This document shows positions 49,579 to 58,442 of a stretch of 61,029 nucleotides of DNA, piece after piece. Numbering within the stretch: position 1 is the first letter of the stretch; each line of letters opens with the position of its first letter. Both the position numbers and the translations under genes were made by a program. This DNA comes from Paenalicyclobacillus cellulosilyticus (GTDB lineage: Bacteria; Bacillota; Bacilli; Alicyclobacillales; Alicyclobacillaceae), in NCBI RefSeq assembly GCF_014647315.1, contig NZ_BMOY01000001.1, positions 67,346 through 128,374 of the forward strand. Direction: 5' to 3'. Under the pieces are notes generated by a model, which searched no databases, had not been told where the DNA came from, and saw nothing but the letters and a program-made list of their open reading frames with translations.

Positions 49579-50214
49579 ATGAGGTTGGAGTTGTTGACCA
49601 TCACCGAGATTGCGAAGGAGCTCGGGTTGCCGGAGAGCACGGTACGCTATTACCGCGATCACTTTGCGGATGTGTTGCCCAGTATCGGCCACGGCCGCAA
49701 CCGGCGTTACCTGCCGGCGGCGTTGGCGATGTTGCGGCATGTGGCGGCGGAGGTGAAGCGCGGGGTGCCGCTCGACGCGGTGGACCTGCATGCGCTGGAA
49801 CTGGGGCATGCAGGGGACGCTGCGGGGCTGGATGGGGTACACGCGGCCGAGCGGGAGGCGGCGGCTGCGGCCGCGGCCGTGGTGCCGGTGCGGCAGACGA
49901 ACAGCGGCGCCGGCCGGCATGATGGGGGGCACTTGCTGAAGGAGGTGCACGCGCTGGCGGACCTGATGCGCAGCGTCGCCGCACAGGTGGACGGCTTGTA
50001 CCGCACGGTGGGGCAACTCGAGGCAGAGGTCGGTGCGCTGCACGCCGAGGTGCGCGGACTCGGAGAAAGGATGGAACAAATGTCCAGGGAGGCCAGCACG
50101 GGGCGGATTGCGGCCAGGGACCTGGTGGTGCTCAAGGAGCTTTCCGACTTGCGGAAAAAGCGCAACCGCCGCCGCTGGTGGTGGTTCGGCGGCGGACGGC
50201 TGGCGCACAAGTGA
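49579..50214 (+). CDS. MerR-family coiled-coil protein (RacA/DUF3967-like)
   Basis: 211 residues from ATG 49579 (CAGGGAGGGGGTACGG before it). Residues 1-65 form a MerR-type winged helix (LTITEIAKELGLPESTVRYY); 65-120 is Ala/Gly-rich; 125-185 is a predicted coiled coil (heptads such as LYRTVGQLEAEVGALHAEVR); the end is KKRNRRRWWWFGGG, a Trp/Arg tail. The same layout occurs in RacA and DUF3967 proteins, which bind DNA and the membrane or cell pole during sporulation. Classic MerR effector domain is absent, so a transcription role is less likely. Confidence 0.7.
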   Translation: MRLELLTITEIAKELGLPESTVRYYRDHFADVLPSIGHGRNRRYLPAALAMLRHVAAEVKRGVPLDAVDLHALELGHAGDAAGLDGVHAAEREAAAAAAAVVPVRQTNSGAGRHDGGHLLKEVHALADLMRSVAAQVDGLYRTVGQLEAEVGALHAEVRGLGERMEQMSREASTGRIAARDLVVLKELSDLRKKRNRRRWWWFGGGRLAHK

Positions 50215-50239
50215 CGCCATCTCGCCAGGCAGCCAACCC

Positions 50240-50305
50240 GCACCGTGCACGCTGCAGGGTGGCGGCCCGGCGCACCGCGGTCTCGCGGCGCCGGGCGCAC
50301 GGTGC
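50240..50305. terminator. Nested inverted repeat between convergent genes
   Basis: GCACCGTGC (50240-50248) pairs with GCACGGTGC (50297-50305); inside, CCCGGCGC (50266-50273) pairs with GCGCCGGG (50288-50295) and CCGCG with CGCGG. Between the convergent MerR-like and aldo/keto reductase genes, so a bidirectional terminator is likely, though no T-run follows. Confidence 0.5.
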
Positions 50306-50315
50306 ATTTCGCGTA

Positions 50316-51308
50316 TCACCCCTTGAGGATGGCTTCAATTTGCGCGAGCTCTTCCTCGGTGAAATCCAGATGGTCGATGGCCCGCACGTTCTCCTCGATT
50401 TGACTGACGCGGCTCGCCCCGATGAGGGCCGAGGTGACGCGTCCGCCCCGCAGCACCCAGGCCAACGCCATCTGGGCGAGGGACTGGCCGCGCTTGGCGG
50501 CGAGGTCGTTGAGCTTGCGGACCTTGGTCAGCGTCTCCTCCGTGATGTGTTCCGGGCGCAGGAACCCGGTCGGACGCCCGGCACGCGAATCCTCCGGAAT
50601 GCCACCCAGGTAGCGGTTGGTGAGCAGACCTTGCGCCAAGGGGCTGAACGCGATGGTACCCACGCCCGCCTCCTCCAACACCTGCTGCAGCCCGTCTTCA
50701 ATCCACCGGTTGAACATCGAGTACGAGGGCTGATGGATGAGCAACGGGGTACCCAGCTCTTTCAGGATGCGGATGGCCTCCCTCGTCTGCTCCGCACTGT
50801 AGTTGGAGATGCCCACGTACAGCGCCTTGCCTTGGCGCACCGCGGCGTCGAGTGCCATCATGGTCTCTTCGAGCGGTGTCTCCGGGTCCGGCCGATGGGA
50901 ATAGAAGATGTCCACGTAGTCCAGGCCCATTCGCTTCAGGCTCTGGTCGAGGCTGGCGAGCAGGTACTTGCGGGAACCCCACTCACCGTACGGCCCGGGC
51001 CACATGTAGTACCCCGCTTTGGTGGAGATGATCATCTCGTCCCGGTACGGCTTCATGTCCAGCTTGAGGATGCGGCCGAAGTTTTCTTCCGCCGATCCCG
51101 GCGGCGGGCCGTAGTTGTTGGCGAGATCGAAGTGGGTGATGCCGAGGTCGAACGCGCGGCGCACCATGGCGCGAGCGTTTTCAAACGTGTCGACGCCGCC
51201 GAAGTTGTGCCACAGCCCCAGGGAGATGACCGGGAGTTTGAGGCCGGAGCGGCCGCAGCGGCGGTACACCATGGTGTCGTAACGTTTGCTGTCGGCGAGA
51301 TACGTCAA
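50316..51308 (-). CDS. Aldo/keto reductase (YghZ/Gpr-type, L-glyceraldehyde 3-phosphate reductase)
   Basis: 330 residues, start TTG 51308 with AAAGGAGG 8 bases upstream. AKR fold with catalytic tetrad Asp and Tyr in FDLANNYGP, Lys in [10 protein letters not shown] and His in FYSHRPD. The segment [22 protein letters not shown] matches the YghZ (AKR14) subgroup, which uses NADPH to detoxify reactive aldehydes. It diverges from the downstream gnd gene, which supplies NADPH; the pairing is suggestive only. Confidence 0.9.
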   Translation of the reverse strand: MTYLADSKRYDTMVYRRCGRSGLKLPVISLGLWHNFGGVDTFENARAMVRRAFDLGITHFDLANNYGPPPGSAEENFGRILKLDMKPYRDEMIISTKAGYYMWPGPYGEWGSRKYLLASLDQSLKRMGLDYVDIFYSHRPDPETPLEETMMALDAAVRQGKALYVGISNYSAEQTREAIRILKELGTPLLIHQPSYSMFNRWIEDGLQQVLEEAGVGTIAFSPLAQGLLTNRYLGGIPEDSRAGRPTGFLRPEHITEETLTKVRKLNDLAAKRGQSLAQMALAWVLRGGRVTSALIGASRVSQIEENVRAIDHLDFTEEELAQIEAILKG

Positions 51309-51529
51309 ATCGGGTGCCTCCTTTGCGAACGGGCGCGTGCAGGCCGCGCCGTGGGCGGACCCCGCGCATGCGTGCGTCAGGTCATGCCGTTCGCATCAGT
51401 GATTCGCTTTCATCATGCCCCATCCCTGCTTCCGGTACCAAAAGTAGGACAAGCGCGGCCCATGGTTGCCGATGCGTACACCAAAACCTTAGAATGGAAA
51501 CCGAACGAATCTTCCGGGGGTGCAAACGC

Positions 51530-52957
51530 GTGGCCAAACAGCAGATTGGGGTCATCGGATTGGCGGTCATGGGCAAGAACCTGGCCCTCAACATCGAGAG
51601 CAAAGGGTTTTCCGTCGCGGTGTACAACCGCTCGCGGGAGAAGACGGACGAGCTGTTGCGCGAGGCGCAGGGCAAACGGATTGTCGGGACGTATTCACTG
51701 CAGGAGTTTGTCGACAGCCTGGAGACGCCGCGCAAGATCCTCATCATGGTCAAGGCCGGGCAGCCGACGGATGCGATGATTGAGCAGGTCAAGCCGCTGC
51801 TCGCGCCGGGAGATATCATCATCGACGGCGGCAACTCGTATTTCATGGACACCATCCGGCGCAGCCGCGAGCTGGAAGCGGCAGGCATCCGCTTCATTGG
51901 GGCGGGCGTCTCCGGCGGCGAAGAAGGGGCGCTCAAAGGACCGGCCATCATGCCGGGCGGCCAGAAGGACGCGTACGACCTGGTCGCGCCCATTTTGACG
52001 GCCATCGCGGCCAAGGTGAACGGCGACCCATGCTGCACCTACATCGGTCCGGACGGCGCGGGACACTACGTGAAGATGGTACATAACGGGATCGAGTACG
52101 GCGACATGCAGCTCATCGCCGAGGCGTACCACCTGTTGCGAACGCTGGCGGGGCTGGAGCCGGCGCAGCTGCATGAAGTGTTCGCGGAGTGGAACCGGGG
52201 CGAGCTCGACAGCTACTTGATAGAGATCACGGCCGACATCCTGAGCAAGGTGGATCCGGAGACCGGGAAGCCGATGGTGGACGTCATCAAGGATGCCGCC
52301 GGTCAAAAGGGCACCGGCAAGTGGACGAGCCAGAGCGCGCTCGATCTCGGCGTGCCGCTGACGATGATCACCGAGGCGGTGTACGCCCGCTTCCTCTCGG
52401 CGATGAAAGACCAGCGCGTGCGCGCCAGTCAAATCCTGCGTGGTCCGTCGCCCAAACCCGTCAGCGGCGAGGCGCGCCAAGCGTTCATCGAGGACGTGCG
52501 CAGGGCGCTGTACGCCAGCAAAATCTGTTCCTACGCGCAAGGGTTCGCGCAGTTGCGCGCTGCCTCGCAGGAGTACGGATGGAACCTGCAATACGGCAAC
52601 ATCGCGATGATCTTCCGCGGCGGCTGCATCATCCGGGCCCGCTTCCTGCAGAACATCAAGGATGCGTACGATCGCGATCCGAACCTGGAAAACCTTTTGC
52701 TCGACCCGTACTTCCGCGGCGTGATTGAGGAGTATCAGGACAGCTGGCGGCGGGTGGTGGCGCAGGCGGTGCAAAACGGCATCCCGGTGCCGGGGCTCGC
52801 CAGCGCGCTTTCCTACTTCGACAGCTACCGCTCGGCGACGCTGCCGGCGAACCTCATCCAGGCGCAGCGCGACTACTTCGGGGCGCACACGTACGAGCGG
52901 ATCGACAAGGAGGGCGTGTTCCACACGGATTGGCTGTCCCTGGGCAGCGGGAAGTAA
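51530..52957 (+). CDS. gnd: 6-phosphogluconate dehydrogenase (decarboxylating)
   Basis: 475 residues from GTG 51530. Rossmann start [20 protein letters not shown] (NADP binding), catalytic motif [20 protein letters not shown], and [19 protein letters not shown] with catalytic Lys just before. Converts 6-phosphogluconate to ribulose 5-phosphate plus CO2 and NADPH. Length matches the dimeric long form. An in-frame ATG at 51494 is an alternative start. Preceded by an unremarkable 200-base gap shared with the divergent reductase. Confidence 0.97.
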   Translation: MAKQQIGVIGLAVMGKNLALNIESKGFSVAVYNRSREKTDELLREAQGKRIVGTYSLQEFVDSLETPRKILIMVKAGQPTDAMIEQVKPLLAPGDIIIDGGNSYFMDTIRRSRELEAAGIRFIGAGVSGGEEGALKGPAIMPGGQKDAYDLVAPILTAIAAKVNGDPCCTYIGPDGAGHYVKMVHNGIEYGDMQLIAEAYHLLRTLAGLEPAQLHEVFAEWNRGELDSYLIEITADILSKVDPETGKPMVDVIKDAAGQKGTGKWTSQSALDLGVPLTMITEAVYARFLSAMKDQRVRASQILRGPSPKPVSGEARQAFIEDVRRALYASKICSYAQGFAQLRAASQEYGWNLQYGNIAMIFRGGCIIRARFLQNIKDAYDRDPNLENLLLDPYFRGVIEEYQDSWRRVVAQAVQNGIPVPGLASALSYFDSYRSATLPANLIQAQRDYFGAHTYERIDKEGVFHTDWLSLGSGK

Positions 52958-52974
52958 GGTACCCGTCGGGGCCG

Positions 52975-53008
52975 GCGCGGGCGCGGGTTCATCCAGGGAC
53001 GCCCGCGC
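52975..53008 (+). terminator. GC-rich hairpin after gnd
   Basis: GCGCGGGCG (52975-52983) and CGCCCGCGC (53000-53008) form a 9-bp perfect stem, 15 bases after the gnd stop. No U-tract, so its role as terminator is uncertain. Confidence 0.4.
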
Positions 53009-53083
53009 GGGCGGGCGTGCTGCGGCGGACCTGGCGTCAGACCTGGTGTGGAAAACCGGGCGCGCTCGCATCGACGGGTCCCG

Positions 53084-53112
53084 TTGACAGCCGGCGCTTG
53101 GCCTGTTACAGT
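53084..53112 (+). promoter_or_regulatory. Sigma-A promoter of the T-box/aroF unit
   Basis: Perfect TTGACA (53084-53089), 17-base spacer, TACAGT (53107-53112). Start near 53119, about 30 bases before the T-box Stem I. Confidence 0.7.
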
Positions 53113-53139
53113 AATGATCAACAAAGTTGGATACGGCGA

Positions 53140-53410
53140 ACGCGATGAAGGAGAGAGTACGCCATGTCGGGCGGTGCAGAGAGCCAGTGGCAGGTGCGAA
53201 CTGGTCCGGCTGCGTGGCGGAAGTTCACTCCGGAGCTGCCCGGTGAACGCAACCGTAGTCGTGCTTGCCGCACGGGCGGTTGACCAGTAGTCGGTGCCGG
53301 AAGCGTCAACCCGCTTCCGTTATCGCAATGAAGGGAAAGGCGCCATGCGCCTTTAAGCAGGGTGGTACCGCGAGTTCATCTCGTCCCGCATCGGGGCGGG
53401 ATTTTTTATT
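53140..53410 (+). ncRNA. T-box riboswitch, Phe (UUC) specifier, first expression platform
   Basis: Stem I: lower helix GGAG (53150-53153)/CTCC (53228-53231); specifier loop with AGAGTA on the 5' side and GAAG-TTC-A on the 3' side, giving UUC (Phe) at 53224-53226; upper helix CGCCATG (53160-53166)/CGTGGCG (53213-53219); apical AGAGAGCCAGTGGCAGGTGC. The T-box AGGGTGGTACCGCG follows (53359-53372), its UGGU complementary to the ACCA end of tRNA. Terminator TCCCGC/GCGGGA with six T ends near 53410. Uncharged tRNA-Phe would permit transcription of the aromatic genes downstream. Confidence 0.9.
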
Positions 53411-53570
53411 TGGGCGCCGGTGCGAAGGATGGTTGCGGCCGGGATGGACATCACCTTGCTGCAGGTGGGCTCCACGTGCACGGCTGCCCGCGATGGGTGG
53501 CTGGACCATGGAAGGCCAAGGTGCATGGCAAAGGCCGGTATGGTGCCGTGATGCGGCTGTGCCGGTGCCT

Positions 53571-53628
53571 TTCAATAGGGTGGTACCGCGAGTCAACCGC
53601 TCGCCCCTATGCGGGGCGGGCTTTTTTT
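53571..53628 (+). ncRNA. Second T-box antiterminator/terminator module
   Basis: 160 bases after the first terminator a second T-box motif AATAGGGTGGTACCGCG (53574-53590) occurs, followed by a terminator of GCTCGCCCC (53599-53607) with GGGGCGGGC (53613-53621) and seven T (53622-53628). I cannot find a second Stem I or AGTA specifier loop between 53411 and 53570. The two modules are similar enough to suggest duplication of the expression platform. Confidence 0.8.
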
Positions 53629-53802
53629 CTGGGCCGCGGGGCGGCCTCCTTCATGGCCGCCTGCAGGCGGGATCAGCCCAAGGTTGGTCCAAACGCCGAG
53701 CAGGCAGACCCTCAGCGGGGCCGGACACGAGCAGGACAGAAACCACGCTTCCCGGCCGGTGGACCCGGCTGCGGGACGATGGTGCAGGAGGAGAGAGGTT
53801 CG

Positions 53803-54819
53803 ATGGTCATCACCATGAAGAAACAAGCGACCAAGGATCAGATTGATCACGTGGTGAAGGAGGCGCAGGCGTGCGGACTATCCGCCCATCTGGCGCGCGA
53901 CGGCGAGCGCACGGTGATTGGGCTCATCGGGGAGAAGGCGCAGTTGGCGGCGCGTGACTGGCGCAGCCTGCCCGGCGTCGAAGACGCGCAGCCCGCGCAA
54001 CATCCGTTCAAACTGGCCAGCCGCCAATACCATCCGGAATCGACGGTCATCCGGGTGGGGGACATCGAAATTGGCGGCGGCGAACCGGTCATCATTGCCG
54101 GGCCGTGCGCCGTCGAGAGCCGGGAGCAGATTTTGGAGGCGGCTCACCAGGTGAAGGCGGCCGGGGCCCATATGTTGCGAGGCGGGGCGTTCAAGCCGCG
54201 CAGTTCTCCGTACTCGTTCCAGGGGTTGGCCGAGGAAGGGCTGAAGCTGTTGGCGGAAGCGCGCCGCCAGACGGGTTTGAAGATCGTCTCCGAGGTCATG
54301 GACCCCATCAACCTGCCCATGGTCTGCGAATATGTCGATGTGTTGCAGGTGGGGGCGCGCAATATGCAGAACTTCCACCTGCTGAAGGAGATTGGCAAGA
54401 CGAACAAGCCGGTGCTGCTCAAACGCGGCATGTCGGCGACCATTGAAGAGTGGCTGATGTCGGCCGAATACATCCTCTCGGCGGGCAATCCGAACGTCAT
54501 CCTGTGCGAGCGGGGCATCCGGACGTTCGAGCCGTACACCCGGAACACGTTGGACTTGAACGCGGTGCCGGTGGTGAAGGACCTCAGCCACCTGCCGGTG
54601 ATTGTCGATCCGAGCCACGGCATCGGGATCGCGAAGTACGTGCCGGCTATGAGTCTGGCGGCGCTGGCGGCGGGGGCGGACGGCCTCATCATCGAAGTGC
54701 ACCCGCGCCCGGAAGAGGCGGTGTCGGACGGCAAACAGTCGCTCAATCCCGCGATGTTCCGCGAGTTGATGAGCCAGATCCGGCCCCGGTCGCGGATGTT
54801 GTACGCCGCCCGCGGCTGA
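53803..54819 (+). CDS. aroF: 3-deoxy-7-phosphoheptulonate (DAHP) synthase
   Basis: 338 residues, the size of the Thermotoga-type enzyme. N-terminal ferredoxin-like regulatory domain (about 1-65, [18 protein letters not shown]), then the TIM barrel with [42 protein letters not shown] and the metal/His region [10 protein letters not shown]. Joins phosphoenolpyruvate and erythrose 4-phosphate, the first step of the shikimate pathway; the N-terminal domain normally senses Phe or Tyr. ATG 53803 with AGGAGGAGAGAGG. Under the double T-box leader; chorismate mutase follows. Confidence 0.96.
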   Translation: MVITMKKQATKDQIDHVVKEAQACGLSAHLARDGERTVIGLIGEKAQLAARDWRSLPGVEDAQPAQHPFKLASRQYHPESTVIRVGDIEIGGGEPVIIAGPCAVESREQILEAAHQVKAAGAHMLRGGAFKPRSSPYSFQGLAEEGLKLLAEARRQTGLKIVSEVMDPINLPMVCEYVDVLQVGARNMQNFHLLKEIGKTNKPVLLKRGMSATIEEWLMSAEYILSAGNPNVILCERGIRTFEPYTRNTLDLNAVPVVKDLSHLPVIVDPSHGIGIAKYVPAMSLAALAAGADGLIIEVHPRPEEAVSDGKQSLNPAMFRELMSQIRPRSRMLYAARG

Positions 54820-54952
54820 GGCGCGGGCATGGCGGCGGCACCGGGGCGGCCCGGGAGGCTGTGGATCGTGCGCACCACCGCGGCGCAGACGGGGCATGGG
54901 ACAGAAACGAGGGCGGAGACGGATGGCGGCGCCCATCGCAGGAGGTGGAAGC

Positions 54953-55312
54953 ATGGAAACGGACTGGCAGGCGAACCTTGCGGCGTTGCGGCGGCGGATC
55001 GACGCGCTCGATGAACAGCTCATCGAGTGCCTGGCGCAGCGGTTCTTGGTGGCGCAGGAGATTGCGCGCCTGAAGTGGCAGTACAACATGTCGGTGGTGC
55101 AGGCGGACCGGGCCCAAGACGTGGAGCGGCGCTATATCGAAGCGGGCAAGGCGCATCAGATAGACCCTGTGTTCATGGCGCGCCTCTATCAACTCATCCA
55201 CGAGGAGACCTGCCGCATGCAGGCGGCCTGGATGGCCCAGGCGAGCCAGGCTGAACGACGGCAAAGCGGGGTCCGCCGCGATGACCATCGGCACGCGGCG
55301 GGGCAGGTCTGA
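54953..55312 (+). CDS. Chorismate mutase (AroQ class)
   Basis: 119 residues from ATG 54953 (GCAGGAGGTGGAAGC before it). All-helical AroQ domain: NLAALRRRIDALDEQLIE, CLAQRFLVAQEIARLKWQYN, and a third helix with IHEETCRMQ. Arg and Lys residues in the first and second helices are the expected chorismate ligands. Converts chorismate to prephenate, the branch point to Phe and Tyr. The gap of 133 bases after aroF has no terminator, so it likely shares the T-box control, which fits a Phe-specific sensor. Short, free-standing enzyme. Confidence 0.9.
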   Translation: METDWQANLAALRRRIDALDEQLIECLAQRFLVAQEIARLKWQYNMSVVQADRAQDVERRYIEAGKAHQIDPVFMARLYQLIHEETCRMQAAWMAQASQAERRQSGVRRDDHRHAAGQV

Positions 55313-55547
55313 CCCAATTTGAGTCGGAAAAGCGGCGTGGTATATCATCGGGGTGGCGGAGGTCGGCCAGGTGCCGCGCGAGACGGGGTCGGCCGCCGCA
55401 CAACGCTGGCTATGGGCCAAGCTGGTCGTGGCTTGTTGCATGGCGCAGGGGATTCCATCTGACAAGAGTTGTCCTGCGGTGCAATCTGGTTGCGCGCCAG
55501 CCAACGAGCGGTCCCATTCAGGCCAGGTATGGAGATGATTGCACCCC

Positions 55548-56060
55548 ATGAAGGATGCGAAGCGACGGTCTTCCACGCCGGCACGACCGGACCTGTTGTC
55601 CATAAAGGTAGAGGACCTGATGATCCCGGCGGTGAACGTGGCGTACGTCGAGCCGCACCATGCGCTCGATCACGCCCTGCTCATCCTCATCAAATCCGGT
55701 TACTCGGCCATTCCGGTGCTGGAACGCGGCGAGCGGGTCCGCGGCACCATCAGCAAGACGCTCATCCTCGACTCCATCCTCGGTCTCGAGCAGATTGAAG
55801 TCGATAAGCTGCGTGATCGCCAAGTGGCCGAGGTGATGAACGCAGACGTCCCCCGGCTGCACGCGCAAGACACGATGATGAAGGCGCTTGAGTTGTCCAT
55901 CTCGCGGCCGTTTCTCTGCGTCGAGGCGGAGGACGGCACCTTCCTCGGCCTGGTCACCCGCAGCGCCATCCTTGAGCGGGTACACGCGTACTGCCGCTGG
56001 CTCAAGGCGCAATCGGTGCGCACATCTCATCCACAACCGGACGCGGATGCGGTACAATAA
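55548..56060 (+). CDS. CBS-domain protein (CbpB/DarB-like)
   Basis: 170 residues consisting of two CBS domains: LSIKVEDLMIPAVNVAYVEP through IPVLERGERVRGTISKT, and VMNADVPRLHAQDTMMKAL through FLGLVTRSAILERV. Homologues in Bacillus (YkuL/DarB) bind c-di-AMP and signal to Rel and pyruvate carboxylase. Start is either TTG 55539 (GGAG 4 bases away) or ATG 55548. A possible promoter TTGAGT-16-TATATC (55319-55346) lies upstream. No partner gene nearby supports the c-di-AMP role, so it rests on architecture. Confidence 0.85.
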   Translation: MKDAKRRSSTPARPDLLSIKVEDLMIPAVNVAYVEPHHALDHALLILIKSGYSAIPVLERGERVRGTISKTLILDSILGLEQIEVDKLRDRQVAEVMNADVPRLHAQDTMMKALELSISRPFLCVEAEDGTFLGLVTRSAILERVHAYCRWLKAQSVRTSHPQPDADAVQ

Positions 56061-56147
56061 TCCCCGAACGTTCGTAAAACGGCCTGCCACGCATCTTTTT
56101 CGGTTTCATGGTCCTCGACTGGCAAACTGCACGTTGGAGGAAGGTCC

Positions 56148-58382
56148 ATGCCCATTTTCGTCTCTGCCGAGGAAGGCGTCCTGCACCTGCAGACGCATTC
56201 GACCAGTTATATCATGAAGGTCCTGCCTTCGGGCCATCTGGCGCACATCTACTGGGGCCGGCGCCTGCGCGGGGCGGAGGTGGCGCGCCGGCTGCGCCTG
56301 GTCGATCGCGCCTTTTCCCCCAACCCGGTGCCGGTGACGCCGGGGCTCAGCCTGGACACACTGCCGCAGGAGTACCCTGCCTACGGCAACAGCGATTTCC
56401 GTGAACCGGCCATCCAGGTGCAGGCGGCGGACGGATCGACCATCACCGATCTGCGCTATGCGGGACACCGCATCGTCCCGGGCAAGCCCAAGCTGGAAGG
56501 GCTGCCGGCCACGTACGTGGAGGATAAGGCGGAGGCGGAGACGCTGGAGGTCGATCTGTTCGACGACCTCATCGGCTTGCGCGTGACGTTGCTGTACACG
56601 GTGTTTCCGCAGTACGACGTCGTCACGCGGTCGGCACGGCTTACGAACGAGGGCACATCGCCCTGCACCATCCTGCGCGCGCTCTCGATGAGCGTGGATT
56701 TCCCGGCAGCCGATTTCGACTTTTTGCAGTTGTCGGGCGCTTGGGCGCGCGAGCGGACGCCCTTGCGCCGTCCGCTCACGCTGGGGACGGTGTCGGTGGA
56801 GAGCCGGCGCGGGGCGAGCAGCCACCAGCACAACCCGTTTGTCGCCTTGATGGCCAAAGACGCGGGCGAGGAGCACGGTGACGTGTACGCCGTGAATCTC
56901 GTGTACAGCGGCAACTTCCGCGCGTTTTGCGAGGTGGATCAGTTCGCCACGGCCAGGCTCGCCATCGGCATCAACCCGTTTGATTTCGCGTGGCGGCTGG
57001 AGCCGGGCGAGTGCTTCCAGACGCCGGAGGCGGTGATGGTGTACTCCGCGCAGGGTCTCGGGCACCTCTCGCGCACCTACCACCGCTTGTACCGGGAGCG
57101 CTTGGCGCGCGGCAAGCACCGGGACGCGGAGCGGCCGATTCTCATCAACAACTGGGAGGCCACGTATTTCGACTTCAACGAGGAGAAGATTTTGGCGCTC
57201 GCGCAGACGGCAAGCCGGCTGGGCATCGAGCTGTTCGTGCTCGACGACGGGTGGTTCGGCAAGCGCAACGACGACAGGAGTTCCCTCGGCGATTGGTTCG
57301 TCAACCGCGACAAGCTGCCCGGGGGTTTGGCGCGGCTGGCGGACGCCATCCACGGCATGGGGATGAAGTTCGGGCTGTGGGTCGAGCCGGAGATGGTCTC
57401 CCCGGACAGCGAGCTGTACCGGCAGCATCCCGACTGGTGCCTGCACGTCCCCGGCCGCGGGCGGTCGGAGGGGCGGAACCAGCTGGTGCTCGACTTCTCC
57501 CGCCCGGACGTGTGCGACGCGGTGCTCGAGATGATCTCGAATGTGCTGCGCAGCGCCCGCATCGACTACGTGAAATGGGACATGAACCGCCACATGACGG
57601 AGGTCGGTTCGGCCCTGCTGCCGCCCGAGCGGCAACGGGAGACGGCGCACCGCTACATGCTCGGCTTGTACCGGGTGCTGGAGGAGATGACGGCGCGCTT
57701 CCCGGATGTGCTGTTTGAAAGCTGTTCCGGCGGCGGCGGCCGGTTCGATCCCGGCATGCTGTACTACATGCCGCAGACGTGGACCAGCGACAACACGGAC
57801 GCCATCAGCCGTCTCACCATTCAATACGGAACCAGCCTCGCGTATCCGGCGGTGAGCATGGGGGCGCACGTCTCGGCGGTGCCCAACCACCAGGTGCACC
57901 GCATCACGCCCATCCATACACGCGGACTGGTGGCCATGGCGGGCAACTTCGGGTATGAACTGAACCTCAATGCGTTGTCGGATGAGGAACTTGCGGCCAT
58001 CCGCGACCAGGTGGCGTGGTACAAGTCCATCCGCCGCATCGTCCAGTTTGGCGACCTGTACCGTCTGACGAGCCCGTTGGTGCCGGGCGGCGCGGCCGCC
58101 GCTCCGCTGCCCGGGGAAGGCGGCCCGTGGGCATGGCTGTACGTGACGCCAAAGAAGGATCAGGCGGTGGTGACGCTGGTGCAGGTGCTCAACACACCGA
58201 ACCCGCCGCTGCGGGTGCTCAAGCTGCGCGGCCTGGATCCTTCGGCAGCGTACTGGGTGAAGGTATTCGATCGCGACGAGGTCGAGGTCTACCAAGGAGA
58301 CGAACTGATGTACGCAGGGTTGCCGGTCCCGCCGCTGTGGGGGGACTTCCAGGCGGTGCAGTGGCACCTGCGGCGCGTGTGA
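56148..58382 (+). CDS. Alpha-galactosidase, GH36
   Basis: 744 residues, typical for bacterial GH36. N-terminal beta domain (about 1-320), catalytic (beta/alpha)8 barrel, C-terminal beta domain. Motifs: FVLDDGWFGKRNDD, nucleophile Asp478 in YVKWDMNRHMTE, SCSGGGGRFDPGM, acid/base Asp548 in WTSDNTDAISR; these two numbers coincide with Geobacillus enzymes. Hydrolyses terminal alpha-1,6-galactose of raffinose-type sugars and galactomannans. No signal peptide: intracellular, so needs an importer. A CGAACGTTCG palindrome (56065-56074) sits between the preceding gene and this one. Confidence 0.96.
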   Translation: MPIFVSAEEGVLHLQTHSTSYIMKVLPSGHLAHIYWGRRLRGAEVARRLRLVDRAFSPNPVPVTPGLSLDTLPQEYPAYGNSDFREPAIQVQAADGSTITDLRYAGHRIVPGKPKLEGLPATYVEDKAEAETLEVDLFDDLIGLRVTLLYTVFPQYDVVTRSARLTNEGTSPCTILRALSMSVDFPAADFDFLQLSGAWARERTPLRRPLTLGTVSVESRRGASSHQHNPFVALMAKDAGEEHGDVYAVNLVYSGNFRAFCEVDQFATARLAIGINPFDFAWRLEPGECFQTPEAVMVYSAQGLGHLSRTYHRLYRERLARGKHRDAERPILINNWEATYFDFNEEKILALAQTASRLGIELFVLDDGWFGKRNDDRSSLGDWFVNRDKLPGGLARLADAIHGMGMKFGLWVEPEMVSPDSELYRQHPDWCLHVPGRGRSEGRNQLVLDFSRPDVCDAVLEMISNVLRSARIDYVKWDMNRHMTEVGSALLPPERQRETAHRYMLGLYRVLEEMTARFPDVLFESCSGGGGRFDPGMLYYMPQTWTSDNTDAISRLTIQYGTSLAYPAVSMGAHVSAVPNHQVHRITPIHTRGLVAMAGNFGYELNLNALSDEELAAIRDQVAWYKSIRRIVQFGDLYRLTSPLVPGGAAAAPLPGEGGPWAWLYVTPKKDQAVVTLVQVLNTPNPPLRVLKLRGLDPSAAYWVKVFDRDEVEVYQGDELMYAGLPVPPLWGDFQAVQWHLRRV

Positions 58383-58391
58383 ACCTAGGCG

Positions 58392-58418
58392 GGGCGCCGG
58401 ACACACGTCCGGGCGCCC
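58392..58418 (+). terminator. Hairpin after alpha-galactosidase
   Basis: GGGCGCCGGAC (58392-58402), loop ACAC, then GTCC-G-GGCGCCC (58407-58418): 11 pairs with a bulged G. Weak T-content after it. Position between agalactosidase and the moxR gene favours a terminator. Confidence 0.5.
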
Positions 58419-58442
58419 TGTTCGTCTTTCGGGGGGAGAAGC

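Noticed and set aside
53411-53570. Second Stem I for the second T-box module
   Set aside because: No AGTA specifier loop, GNTG apical motif or convincing paired helices found; kept as an open question rather than a feature.
55353-55538. 61-codon plus-strand ORF ending just before the CBS-domain gene
   Set aside because: GTG start close to a putative promoter with no Shine-Dalgarno and no protein-like pattern beyond Cys content; leader peptide possible but unsupported.
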